This document shows, one piece after another, positions 36,100-50,027 of a stretch of 64,000 nucleotides of DNA (within the stretch, counting starts at the first letter, position 1; every line of letters starts with the position of its first letter). The translations under genes were made by a program, and so were the position numbers. The stretch is taken from assembly GCF_003590095.1 (NCBI RefSeq), contig NC_039486.1, forward strand, positions 3,286,001-3,350,000, in the 5' to 3' direction. The notes beneath the pieces are model-generated. The model was given only the letters and a program-made list of their open reading frames with translations. It ran no database searches and was not told the DNA's origin. Origin of the DNA: Trichoplusia ni. Lineage: Eukaryota > Arthropoda > Insecta > Lepidoptera > Noctuidae.

Positions 36100-39000
36100 A
36101 TACGCCACCGCGCGCCGCGCCTTAAGTCAAATATTAAAAAGAAAATTCTTAAAAAGTAGAAATTTAAATATTGTCATTGGCCAACACTAACCGTGAAGAG
36201 CCGGAAAAAAAAAGTAGAAATTTCATTTGTTTTTTAATATTATTTTTTTATTGTATTTATTATTTCGTAAGTAATTTTTTATTGTTTTTGTGTTTGAAAA
36301 TGAACCGTTTTGCCTTTTGTTTTCCCTTTTTCATATAATTTGTGAAGTGAGAAGAAGTTGTTAAAGATAATGCTTATATTCTCAAGCTCAAATTATTTAT
36401 TTTTTATTATTGCTTAACCCTAATATTTTCACTTAGTTTACACAGTGCAAACAATTTTGTGGGGCTCTATAATAACATAAATGATTTTTGCAAGAAGTAC
36501 TTAAAAAATAAATAAATAAATAGATAATAATAGCAATCTATTATATTAATAATGCACATCATTTGTTCGATCCTCACTTTTTAAGCTTTTGTTTTTATGA
36601 AGCCTAATCATATTTTAACTACCGATATATTCATGAAATAATAAATTTCCCCCAGGAAAGCGGAATCAATGCAGAAAAAAAGACACACCTCCCATACAGG
36701 TTTGATCAACTGATGAAAAATTTTGGTAAGTACTATTTTACACTTTTTGACTGTGTCCTTAAAGTAAATTCCCATGCACGAAAGCGTTATATACTATTTG
36801 TTTATAGTATGTAGTATATTTATAATATCCAAGGAGATGTATCTCAATTTGATGACGTAGTACTGGATATTGCATTTACGTTAGAACAGTGAGATTAGTA
36901 ACATACAGTGAATAATAAGTAATAGTCTCACATTTAGCTGTATGAGGCAAACTTGGCTTCTCCATCAGTTTGTTTGGCACTACCGTCCTGACTAACAGTT
37001 TCATCCAGATAGTGTTATTTATTACTTAGTGATAGCAATAAAATAGCGGAAACTGTACGCTTTGCTAAGAATTTACAGCTGTGAGAAAATTAATTGGGTG
37101 CAATTACATAAATTAAATCCCCTTTCTTGTCAGCATTTAATTCATTTGTGACTTGAAGAAAATAGTCGATGAAGAAAGAGATTTGCGAGCTGCGTATGCT
37201 GGTTATATTACAGATAATTGATGAAATAGGAGAGGTAAAATAGGTACCTACCTGTGCAATGTAATCTTTTGCTATATATGGAAAACACGCAACGGCATTA
37301 GATATCTAGAAAATAATGTTGACTAATCATCATGACTGTTTATGAACGTACTTATTCGTTTGACTTTCCATAATCCTGTTTTTCAATACACAAGCTTTAT
37401 TGATAGAAGAACACAATGCTTGTTAATGAACCAAGAAATAGTAGGTAGATATAAATAGTAGAAAATATAGAAGACCTCTATTCAAAAATCTTACTAAAGA
37501 ATTCAATCTGCCACACCGTTATTCCTGTATAAAATAAATACATTATTTATTCAATTTGAGTTTTCCTTAACAAATACATATAACACAGCCTAGATCACGA
37601 TAACGTCACAACTTTGTAACGTCACGCCTTCCAAACTGATAAGGAAGTGTCGACAGAAGACAACGTAACATGTGACAGCTAAATTACTTATCTAACCTTG
37701 TGACGTAGACTCTGAAGACATTCAATTGCACATGGCGTGGAAATATTGTGAATATAGACAGTTTACTGTTTACACAAAACTTGCGCGGTATATTTAAGGC
37801 CAACCGAATGTTCCTATTCTAAAAGAATGACTACGAAATGAAGTTTTTCAACACGCTCTCAAATGGTCACTCGTCAAATTCATGACGTTACCAACCGTTG
37901 CTTAACCGGGATTTATACATTTATAGCGGAAACATAAATAGACCATTTAAGAATATTTTAAACATCTATGTTAATCGGTTTGTGAGATAAAAGACAGCAT
38001 GGCCTTAAATAATGGCGTTTGGTTTTTACCTTTTGGATACGGCATCCTAAAGTCGGTACAAAGTGACTACTACCCAATTTCTTAGTCAACTTGATTGATA
38101 GTTGTTTCACTTTACCCTATGGATTCAAAACGTCAAAAAGTTGATCAAATTTTTTTAAGCGCTGTGATTGGCTATAAGCTGCGGTCAACCAAACACAGTC
38201 CTGCTCGGCAAATTTAACAACATTAAATCGATCAGTCCTCCAGAAACCTATTCAACTGTTAATGTAAACTAATTAATTCAAACCAACTAACAGCCGTGTA
38301 ATGGCACTTGAAAGACGATCACATATCAAACCATGTTCAAATTTCGAGTGTCACATGTCGTCAATTGTCTTAAAGGAAAACTAAGCCACGCCCCTCAGCC
38401 ATTTTGTTTCTTTTGAAATAGAATCTCTTCGAATACTTCAGTTTAACAAATTAAAAACAAAATGAACGGACAATTAGAAAGATAATACCAAATAACTACG
38501 TAGATACGTATCCCCGTAGAAATTCTGAAATAAAACAAATCAAAATTAAAACTCGTCAGACCTTTCAACGCTCTACTAAGATAAGAAACAAAACAACTTC
38601 CCCCCTTAAATACTGTAGTTCATACAAACTGTCGTCGTAACCGCGAATTACTGGGTAGATTACAATCAGACGAGTTGACTTAAATATAGGGTAGTCACTT
38701 TGGTCCCGTACTTTTAAAGTAACGGTTCCATTTCTGAAGGGTAAGATACAGAATCCTATCACATGGTTACTCTAAAGCCCTGCTGTCACCGTCTGATAGC
38801 TTTGATATTTTAAACGAATTCTGAAATAAAAAATCAAAGTTAGGGACTTCTGTAGGGTCTTAAATTGGATGGGTGCCCATTGGTTTTCTGATAGTTTCCT
38901 TTGAAACTAATTTTTCAATGTTTTGAAAATGTTTTCTGTTAACTTCGATCGATGTTGTTTAGAGCTAGAACAGCAGCTACTTACGCCAAGAAATCTTATC

Positions 39001-42000
39001 AAAATCAGCTATTGAAGAGTTTATTTAATAGGTAAATATGTATATGTATGATATTCATCCAATAATTAGATACCTGTCAAATAAGAAACAAAGACGAATT
39101 GCTATACCATAACAATTTGTTGAAAGCATATAAATTTACACTTATCTTCAAACTGTACAAATACCTAAAACTAATGTCAAACATTCTTGTCTACCAATAA
39201 AGCATTTTCGATAAAACTGAAAGATAAAAATAAAGTTTTCAAAACAAGGCGATATCCGAAGTCTTTGTTTTAAACCATCGATTTTATATCAACAGACTGA
39301 TAGCACAAGGATAAAAATGGATTCAGTTTTTATACTTTTTTATTCGTCCGATCCGAACGTTTTCAAAATAAATACTCTTTGATCGAGCTGTAAAGTTTTA
39401 CAACATGGCGATTTGTTTCTTAAAGCGAATTCAATGACCTTTGTGCTTGTCTTAAAATTCTAATATAACTTAAGTATGGATTCTACAATCGAAATGCCAA
39501 GGGAATTTGAAGTAAGATTGGTACTTATTTTAAGTATACACTCTCTTTACAGTTATATTTATTTGGTTTGTCTTTGCTCGAACTCTTGTTAGAATATACG
39601 AAAGGTATGAACTAAGCAATTTGTCAGGTCTTTAACACACCTTAGAAAACGAAAACACTTAGTTCGTTTCAAAGTTATGTCACGCATAGAAAACGCCTTA
39701 AGTACACACGTTACCACAAACACAAATTCTGACACCTATCCTTCATCGCTTACCAGCTTCATGTAAAAATATAAAACATAACGCAAGTCATGCTAAATGT
39801 AAATAGATGCTAAATATATCTGTCTCTCTTTGATCAAAGTAAAGACAAATGTAGAAAGCTAGAACATTGATACAAAGCGGTGTGAGTGGCTTTACTCGTG
39901 AATCCTATATGACATATGTAGTTAATATTTGATCTCACAAAGCCACGTTAGACGTTTGACACTTTAATACGAAACTGAATATTCAAATGAATGTAGCTTC
40001 AAGGGAGAATGTATTCAGGTAAAACATGTAGACTTAGCTGTGTTAGACTTTTGACTTTGAATTTCTGTAAGGACATTATAATTTCACTGTCTTGAAGATC
40101 TAGGGATCTACCACCAATTTTCAAAATACGTGCACTGGTATGAGAAATTATGCCATATCGCCATACCGCCTTCATATGCCATGAAGTCTCGCTTTCACGA
40201 TTACCAGATTAAGACACTTTTAGGAGGAGAGAAAGTTTACTTCAAGGAGTTAGAAATCTTCCTACATAATAAGCCTACTACTCAGTAGCTACTGTTCTTG
40301 CTAAAAATTGCCGGTTGGTTTTAAAACTTCCAAGGAGATTTTACTATTCCACTTTAAAACCCTAAGTTCCACTTGCTGAGTATCGGTATCAACCAACAAC
40401 AAATTGACATTACAATTTTCATATTATTCCATAAAAATGTGGACATTATCTACGAAACCAAAACTCACAAATGATGTCTCGCATTCTTTCGTGAACAATA
40501 GTCGTTGTGTAATACGTATTGTACAAAATCGCATTTCTTTTCAAGTCTCGAATTGACTGCCAAAACCTTTATAGTTTAAACAGAGATGCGGAACTAATTC
40601 CAGCCTCTCGCAGTGAAACTCTAAACTGTATACACACAAGGCAAAAACGAAAAGCGATTTAAGTGAGTATAATAAAGTTGAACTGAATAAGATAATAAAT
40701 TGTAAATCTAAATAAATCAAAGTTTATTGTTTTATATTCTTAAAATATTCAGGAGACAAAAAGCCAAAAGTTGAGGCTGGTATTTAGAAATAATAATAAA
40801 TCATTTTCCTTAATTTCTAAAATCTAAAATGCTGCGTAGAATTTTGGTAGTGGTGACGATTAAAAATATTCGAAGATCAAAGTTTTAATTCAATATAGAA
40901 ACAAAACATTAATACATCAACATTTTGAAACACTACACACTTAGTTTGAAAGTCTTAAAATCGCTTCAGCCTATGTTTTATTCCGCACCGGAAGAGACAA
41001 CGAACGAAACCCAACTAACTTCACGGAGAACAAAGTTCCGAATCAGTTTATCTTGCAGCCTTCGGAACTCTAATAACGACTGCAACGACTCAATTTTATA
41101 GCTGTAGCTATTTTTTTTTTACTCAGGCGAACGTAAATGCTTGCATTAATACAAACACAATACCTAGCACAGAGTCAATAGAGTCACTGCCATAGATAAA
41201 ATAAATTGTATATTTCGTGTACCTGTGTGTGTGCAGACAATTTTGACTTAGATTAAGATACAAATTACAGATACATGTCATATGTTATAAAAATCGTGCT
41301 TTTTTTTTAAATGCCCTTACACTTTAACTGAAGAGCTAAACATTTAGAAAGTTCTTTCAATAATCAATCTACCATACATTTTAACTAAGTTGCTGAGTGG
41401 GTAACCGATGTCAGGGCGTATAGAGTTAGAAGTGCAGCTATTAAGCAAAATATTTTTATGGTGTGATTTTTATGACAGTTTTTTTTATGGTGAACAATTT
41501 GTTAACAACAGGGAACATACAAAATTCAACCCTACTACAATTCATTAAATTGTTTGCAATTAAATACATATGCAGCCAATAAACGCGGCTAACAAATTGT
41601 GATCAAATACTGATCATATTTACACCCACACAATACCGAGCAGAACAATTACATTGACAGTTAAGCGAACATAATGTATTAAATTTTCCAGTTCTATTAT
41701 TATATATCTATCTGAATATATTATTATTGAACAGTTGTCATTGAAGTGGTAGTCAACATTTTATGCCTCACGTTTTATTGAATATGGGCTTTGCGACTTT
41801 GGGAAGTCAGAAGCGTGTAACGTTACGTCAAATTGTATAAAAAAAAATGTCTTTATGACGGATAAACTTACTCTTTTTCATTGCTAGCCGTCGAATCTAT
41901 TTAACGCAACTGAAAAGCGTTACTCTCTAAAAGGTATTAAAACTATATAGCAACAATAGGCGCCATCTGTAAAAACTTCAACAGTTCAACCCAGCTGTAA

Positions 42001-42875
42001 TAGCTAAACAGACAGTAGAGCCTTATTAATAGGGTTTAATTTTTTTTCTTTGAATAGAAAACCCTAAGCCCTCAAACTTAGAATAACTTCGTGAACAATG
42101 TTTGAGAAACACGAAAGTAGTTCTTTTGCCGCGCTTTAAAAATAAACTTCGTTGGATTATTTCTAATGCAATTGAAATAGTCTTTCTAACATATAAGACA
42201 TAAGGCAAATATATGCTATGGTCTTAAAGATTCAACAAGGAAGATTAATATTTTACTAAAATAAGTAAATATTGGAATTTGAGTATGTGTTCATATTTTA
42301 AACATCATAATTCCATATTACATTATCAAGTTTTTATTAAAATACATTTTCCTAATGATCAGATAGCTATTTTGAGTCAATCCAAATTTCTTGTCAGTAG
42401 AGCCACTGAATCTTGGCTTCAGCTCGAAGAAAACAACGACATCATTTCTAAATGCCTTATTAAACCCACAAAACTGTCAAAACTCACCGTTACTAGTCTT
42501 GAAATAACGAATGAGCAATCGTTAAACTTCAAATTGATATTTTTTCTCAAATGCTAAGATTAAATAAAATTGTAATTATAAAACTCAATATTAAATGTGG
42601 GCTGCTAACGGAAATCCTTGGCTATCTAAATTGAAAGCTGGCATCATTTTATTTACATATGTCCAGTGCTTGTACCACAAACTCTTTAAAAGAAGAGTGT
42701 TGCAAATGTGAAAGAGACGGCAATACACCGCTCGTAGCAACATCCCGCTTACACAAACGTCACGGTCGTCTAAGAGCTCAGAGTAAACGCTCAGGTTAAT
42801 ATTCACGTAAGTTGACCCCGTTTTTCTCAGTTTAATTAAGTCGGTAATATCAAATCTTACTGCATATTATGTTCT
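36100..42875. other. Intergenic DNA, no gene seen
   Basis: About 6.8 kb, very AT-rich, nearly devoid of frames over 60 codons. No repeat family was recognised by eye. Confidence 0.45.
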
Positions 42876-43096
42876 ACTAGCTTTTCGCTCGCGGCTTCGC
42901 CCGCGTCGACGTCGGTTATATCGCGTTTCCAAGAGAACTCTTCAAAAATCCGGGATAAAAACTATCCTATGTTCTTTCTCAAGGTCAATTCTATCTCTGT
43001 AGTTAACAAATTTCATAAAAATCGGTTCAGTGGTTTAGACATGAAAGCGGACAAACAGAGTTACATTCGCATTTATAATATTAGTAAGGATAGTAA
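42876..43096 (-). repeat. Dispersed lepidopteran repeat
   Basis: Plus strand begins ACTAGCTTTTCGCTCGCGGC, contains 'actatcctatgttctttctc' and 'aaaatcggttcagtggttt', and ends 'cgcatttataatattagtaagg'. This reversed layout (ACTAG ... ataatattagta) is a very common moth repeat, related to the copy inside transposase intron 1. Confidence 0.7.
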
Positions 43097-45267
43097 GGAT
43101 TGAAATCTTATTTTAGATATGAATTTTTAAAGAATTATGCACACAATTTTCTTTCGTGTTCCCTTTTGTTATTGCATTTTTATATAATTTTCCTATGTAG
43201 TGCCATCGACTACATGAGCACATTTATTCGAGAAAATATGGACATTTAACAGTTGCATACATTCAAAATCTAATCTTAGTTTATTTTTTGTTGTTTAACT
43301 TATGAAGGCTACGACTTAGAACACCAAGTCATCTATCACTGCACTCAACTTAAACACTGTATCAACGTAATTCAATAGTTAGTTGTAGAGTTGAAGAGTC
43401 AGCAATAGGCTATCAAAAATGAAGACATTCTTTCTCTCGATCAAAAACAGTAATTCAATGAATGCTGGAATAATTAAGAGCAATTTTAGGACCATGTACC
43501 ATAGGCTCATTTAAAAAAAAAAAAAACAATTTCGTTTTGCACCGTTGCCTTGCCCGCGTGTCTACAATAAGGTTATACCTTTTTTGAGTTATCAATTAAG
43601 GGGTTTATAGCACAACAGACAGGCCTACCAAATTGACTCAAACTGCGCAGCAATTCCCCTTATAGGGACGCTTTTCAGTTTTAGAAGACAAGCCCCTCTT
43701 TTTTTCTCACTCACACCGGTACATCTTTTCTTATGCGATAACGGCAGGATCTCTGGATATGGGCAGGTAGCTGGTCTCCAAGGACCTTGAACTATAACCC
43801 AATTTGTGACGTGGAAACGAGTTAGGTTATCTCAAGACTTATAATATTAAATTCCGCTTAATATTCAACACTTAGGAACACCTTCAAGCTACAATAAACG
43901 GCAACGAAATTAAATTATCTGTTAGTTACCAGAACCAAGTCCGTCGCGTAGTCACTTTAGATTATCACTCACTTTTTATAAAATTATTGCTAAGCGAATA
44001 AAAATTACGTGGGAGAACCTTTAACCCTTAAATGAGTAAGCAGGGTGACAGCACATCCTGTACTAAGAAAGGCACTATATATGCGAAAAGGCCTAGATTT
44101 TTAGGAATCCGTAACAAAAAGGTCTAAATGGAACCCTATTCTGATGCACCACTGTCTTCTCGTCTGTAATACTGGACTGTTAAAATGTTCAAAGAATTGT
44201 ATCATCTATTGCGTCTATAACAAGAAAGACCAATTCTCTTTCGGAAGCCTGATTTATACGAAACCCTCAGGGACGCGACTCTGTCTCGCACTTGACTGAT
44301 TTTTTGCATGTTTGTTTGTTACAACAGTAATATATTGGGAACACATTTATTTGTAAATATTCCGAAGAAATACTGACAGAATCGTAAATCGTGATATGAT
44401 TGATTGTCGGTCTGTAACTAACAACAATAACTCTTTCAAGATGTTTTATGTACTAAAGGTATTATTAAAATACAAACCTATGTGAATACACGATCTAGGT
44501 TAGAACGCGCAAGAGGTTATTTTAAGGACGTTCGTGCTATGGTCTTTGTAATGTGACCACGGGTACAGTTGTATATAGAGCGCTGATGTGTTTCTTTTAT
44601 GATCTTTTTTTAACTCAAAATTCACTAAAACCGCTAAAAGACCAATCACAGTCGGATGTAAGGAAATATTCATTATATATTCCTGCACTTACTAAGAGTG
44701 CAGGCGTAATTATAGCCACTGAGTATATTTTAAACAAAACACTTTCCACCGCTATTAAAAGCCTTCTTCAAAAGTATTTTGCAAGTATATTTTATTCAAC
44801 GCGTGCAAAACCACGGGCAAGCCTCTAGAACTGTATAAATTAAAACTTAAAGTATTCCAAACACTGCGCTCAGAGATGAATTGCAAATTACAAATAAGAA
44901 TTGGAACGATCTCGTAAAAGGCACGAGTTTCATTCCACCCTTTCTGTAAATCCTTTCATTCATTGAAGATTGATTAAAACACCCAGCGATTATAACAAAA
45001 AATAGGTCAGTGGGACCGTTGGTATAGGGAATGTACAAAGAGCGCTCCGTGGTTTCCTACACAGGCTAATTTTGGCTTTGTTGCGGCCCTGTCCGCCGAG
45101 CCGTGGAAAACATCTGAGAGAAAACTTTTGCATCGGAACGACTAAAGCATTCAGTGGTTAGTGCTTCAACTTGTATACAATTTATCGCCATCGCTTCGAC
45201 GACATTAAACCTCATTTTCCGAATCAACCAGAAGTTACGTCGTGAAGTTAGTGTATAATACTACGAC
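43097..45267. other. Intergenic DNA, no gene seen
   Basis: Frames of 62-91 codons (for example plus 44553-44828) lack recognisable features. Confidence 0.45.
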
Positions 45268-45525
45268 GGGCCTGTTGGTCTAGTGGTTAGTGACCCTGAC
45301 TGCTATACCGGAGGTCGTGGGTTCGATTCCCGCCCAGGACAAATGTTGTGTTATGAGCATGATCATTTGTCCTGGTGTCTGGGTGTAATTTATCTATAAT
45401 ATGTATGTATTTAGAAATATATAAGTAAGTTTATCAGTTGTCTGGTTACCATAACACAAGCTCTGCTTAGCTTGGGATCAGATAACCGTGTGTGAGTTGT
45501 CCCATGATATTATTATTATAATATT
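45268..45525 (+). mobile_element. tRNA-derived SINE
   Basis: The head GGGCCTGTTGGTCTAGTGG...GGTCGTGGGTTCGATTCCCG contains recognisable RNA polymerase III A and B boxes. A SINE body follows ('ttgtcctggtgtctgggtg', 'ccataacacaagctctgctt', 'gggatcagataaccgtgtgtg') with a (TAT)n tail ending about 45525. The acceptor and anticodon stems pair poorly, so it is not a working tRNA gene. Its body shares the block ATAACACAAG...TTGGGaTCAGA...GTGTG with the SINE at 52389-52604. Confidence 0.82.
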
Positions 45526-48500
45526 TTTTATCAAAACTTTCTGAACTAGATAGGTTCGATTGATACCTAATGAAACAACGGTTTATTTAAGCCTATTTAT
45601 TGGATGGGTCCAAAAGAAGTTGAGCGATCCCGATAATTAGGCATGAGTAATCGGTTCCTTAATTTATAGGTATAAGTTGTATAGAATTAACTTTTTGCGA
45701 TATAAGGATGAATAAGTTTTCATGATTGCAGTTTCAGGAATAGGGTCTTGTTTACGGTACACAAGGGTTACTCCGATATGATTATACATTCAGCTACTTG
45801 CTTCTTGACTTGTTCTGCTCATAAGGACTCATAACAATTTTTTTAAACTTATACGACAAGGAACAAACATGAAGGGAAATCTGTCAATTAAGATTTTTTA
45901 TGAACAATATTTTCGGTTTCTGTGATACCCAGTCTTATTAAGCTCTTTAGTTATTTTTTCCGTTAATGATAAAAGTTACGTATTTTAAAATTAGAGTACC
46001 TATTCAATTAACTTTCATATAATAAATGCTGTCTGCCACAGAATTAACCTGCGAGTAAGCTGATATGCTTGTGTTTATAATATTTACGATACAATGCAGC
46101 GTATTAATAGTTTTATAGTTATGTTATGTTAAGTAGTTTAAAAAAGGTAAAGTATGAATCGGACATTTGGGATGAGTGGGAATTGTCAAACTTAATTTTG
46201 ACATCAAAAAAAAATATGACCATTTTACTGGAACCGGTGCTTATCCAAGATCTTTATTTTAAGTATTTCTTGTTATAGCGCCTATAAAAATCTGTCAAAC
46301 TATTGCACGCTGCATGAAACAGACCGTACAGACAGCGGTACCTCATTAATGTTCCTTAATAATAGGTAGCCCCCTTTTACCCCATGGAAACTACCCATGG
46401 TAACTCTAAAAATGAAGGTCCAAAAAACAAATGAAACAAACTACAGTCTTTTATCTACTTTTTCCGACTGCAAAGTTAAAAGATTTATACGGAGTCAAGA
46501 CATGAATTCATAAGGGCTTATACATATCAATTCGTTCGTATATCTCTGGTCAAACTGAAAACTCATGGAAACGTGCCTTGAAAAGTTATTTGATTTATGC
46601 GCCCCCTTCGTGTCTATAAGGTTTGAGATATCCTGCCCAAAGGATATGTATAATTTCGTATTGTTAAACCACTGACGGGAGTGAAGTGTAACGGTTTTAC
46701 ATGTATAATCTAACTCTTTTGTCTGAATTAGGATGTAGATGCTAGATTGCGAAAACTTGCTTTTGAATTACTTGTAGTTACAGATCTATTCTAGTAAAGT
46801 TTGCTTGATTTTTATTTATTTATTTAATAATTTAAGTACATACACAAAAGGTCTTAAAAAATAATATAACAGATATATAAATGATGTACAAGGGTTATGA
46901 TTCTTGTATTGAAATTGTGATTATTAAAAAAAAATACTATAATAAATTAAGTTCTTATACTGTCAGGGAATATATTAATTTGTAAATTAAACAACAAGTG
47001 CGAAATTAATATGAAAGTAGGTATTACAAATTATGCGCTGATATGTCTATTCGTAACATCATAATGAAAAATATTTACCTTATTTCCATCTTGTTGGCAA
47101 CAGTAACGTTGCTCTACGGTTATTATAATTAACGGTATTCCATTTCAAAGACTATCCTTTGTGACCGTCAAAAATATAGTACGTAATTTTGAACTAGATC
47201 GCATTGGCAAGCTAACAACTTTGGAACCGAACTGCCAAGTGCAATACAACGGCCTTTGAAGCAGCGCAAAAGGGGATTGAGAAGGAATGAAAGGAACCTA
47301 GCTATTTGATACAGTAAGTAGCCATCTATTTATATAAAGAAAAGAATGAAAAGTACTTTTATTCCTAGTGCATTAAAGATTAAAATAGTTGCACATAAGT
47401 ATTAAAATTGCAATAGAAGTGGTGGGAAATTATTTACAAACTAAAGTTACATCATGAGAAGATTTTTGTGACATTCAATTCAATCATTCCGAACACCGCA
47501 AGCATTCGTTACAATTAATCTCTCTTGACTAACTTATCCAAAAATACAAATCATTTTTATCTATGTTTCCGTCTATCTCGCCTACGATTTTTTTTCTAAA
47601 CTGGAGCTGAATTTGAAACTGGTATAATTTGCGGTGTATAACCATTTTTTCCATTTGGTACGCAATCCTAAAGCTCCATGCACAAGGGCCATACATTTAA
47701 GCACGGATTGCATAGCAGAGCGCGAATATTTTGCGGCGCCAGCGAAACGGTTTTTATTTATTCGACGCGATTTTTAACTGGAACCGAGTTTTCAGTGGAG
47801 TATTTCATAGAAATTCAAAGGACCAGTCTCCACGTTAGAGAGTACTTAGTCAGGAGTGTGTTGTGTAAGAAGTTAACGCTACTACTTCTATTTCATTCCA
47901 TCTATTCGTTATCTATAGAAAAGGTTGAGTACATAGTTCTTTCTGTTTTATGACGTATTTTTCATTTGCTCTGCTTTATGTTTCAAGAGTTCGAGGTTTG
48001 CTGAGTGGTGTCATAAAATGTCTGATGTTACTTTTTGCACCTGTTACTCATACAGCATATGTTATTTTCAAATAAATGATAGTTTTGTTTTCTCTTTAAA
48101 CATTCGACTACACAAATTTTCAAAAAGAATCGTAACAATGAAATTACAATTCAAAAAATCTTGATACCATTCATTCAAAAGAGCTCTATTTTAATCCCGA
48201 CAATCAAGTTAGCTCTTAAAATAGTGATGCTTTTCAAGAGTTCTTAATGTTAGGACACGGACAAACGCATGGGCAGACAAGATCATGCGAGCATCCCTTA
48301 AAACAAAAACTAAATAAATAAATAAAGTCTCTAAAAAGCGAGTTACTTGTAGTCAGTATTGATATCATTAAAAATCAACAACTTAATAGCCAACTATTAC
48401 TCAATTCATTTATATAATATTAATATTCATTTTGATTCTGAATCTGTCTTTAGAAGGCATTGGTGGACCTGTATACATATAATATTTGTTTTATATTGAA

Positions 48501-49640
48501 TTACAAACAACGAGAAATGAGAAACAACATGCATTATCTTGGTTTTGCAGGCCGTGGTAACAAGCAAACTCTTTTATTTGTATTAAGTCATATTCACTAG
48601 TGTTATTAACTTCGCTCTAACACAAAGAATTTATAAACCAAACGCAACGACATATTCTACCCATCCGTTTTGACAAATATTCGAGGAGAAGAGTAGAATT
48701 TAGTAAAAGCTTACGTAATTAGCCATGTTCAGCCTTTGTTGTACACAACAGGGATATCCGGTGACTCCCTATACACAACCCGATATTTTGACGTCACAAA
48801 AGTTCCGCCTTTAAAATGCACTCTCCTGAATATGTCCATTAAGATGAGCATAACCATATCACATCGATAATCCATTAGCCTACAAGCGTCGCGTCAAAAA
48901 TACCCCATCTCATCTCTCCACTTCGAAAATAGAGCAAAACAAAATAAACCGATTTCCAATAAATCTCTCGAATTGAAAATCGATGTGTTAATCGTCTCAA
49001 CATCCTTTACCGGATAACACTTTAACGGCTTCATTTAACGAATTAAGTTAAATAGAAATTCTAATTTAGTCGAGTTAAAATTAAACTTTTGTTGCAAAAC
49101 TTTCGTTGTCGATAGATTTTGTTGGATTTTAGTGAGGACTCCATTAGAACTGGTATTTTTATAGAACTGATTTGATGACAGATAGATAGATAGATCATCT
49201 GGAAAATATACAGTTTTGTTGACTCTAAGCCATATTTTTTTTGTTTTTAATGAAAGGATTTAACCCTTTAATTTAGTACATCGACAAATAAATTGAAGTA
49301 TAACTTTAATACATTTTAAGGTTCATCATTGTTTCTAATATTTTTCCAAACCAAATAGGTATTTTTCTATTTCCTCAACATAAAATAGATTTACAAAAAA
49401 CCTTCTATTGACAAAGATAAATCTAATCGAAGCAAGCACGTAATTATAAACAAAAAAATATTATTTTATCATAATTCTGTAAGATAATCGCATTTTATTA
49501 AGTCCATAATTAACATATTATTTACAGAGATTTCAGATATGATATATTATGATATTTGAGTAAAGGTTTTCCTGGTTCATGTTTTTTGTGTGTTGCAAAC
49601 AAAGGACGAGTCCAATATCGCGTTTGCAACCAGATTTTCA
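45526..49640. other. Intergenic DNA, no gene seen
   Basis: About 4.1 kb. A 91-codon plus-strand frame (47678-47953) has no domain. Short (TTTA)n runs near 46808 and 48313 may be LINE tails. Confidence 0.45.
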
Positions 49641-50027
49641 ATCACACTAATATTATAAATGCGACAGTGTGAGTGTGTTGTATGTGCGTGTGTTTGTTCC
49701 TCCTTCATTCTGTAACGCCTGGACCGATTCGATGAAATTTTGTATTTTGCCAAGTCATTTAACGGCGGTAACACACACCTAAGCTACATTTATGTGTACG
49801 GCAAAACCCATAGTATCCATACTAATATTTTAATTATTTTAAATGCATAAATATCTATATCAGTCTTAAGCTTGAGAAAGGACATAGGCTACTTTTTAAC
49901 TACAAAAAAGGTTTGTAAAGGTAATGGGGCTACATTTTATGAGCATTCCCACGGGAAATGGGAACCATGTGCGCTATTAATATATAAACTGAAATCTATG
50001 CGGATGGAGTCGCAGGCAATAGCTATT
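49641..50027 (+). repeat. Dispersed lepidopteran repeat, diverged
   Basis: Starts TCACACTAATATTATAAATGCG, then 'gtgtgtttgttcctccttc' and 'ggaccgattcgatgaaattt', and ends 'tgcggatggagtcgcaggcaatagctatta', a decayed version of the 'gcggacgaagtcgcgggcaacagctagt' terminus. The 61-codon frame over its 3' end is not a gene. Confidence 0.6.

Noticed and set aside
45268..45345. Possible tRNA gene
   Set aside because: A and B boxes are good, but the acceptor and anticodon stems do not pair properly and a SINE body and tail follow.
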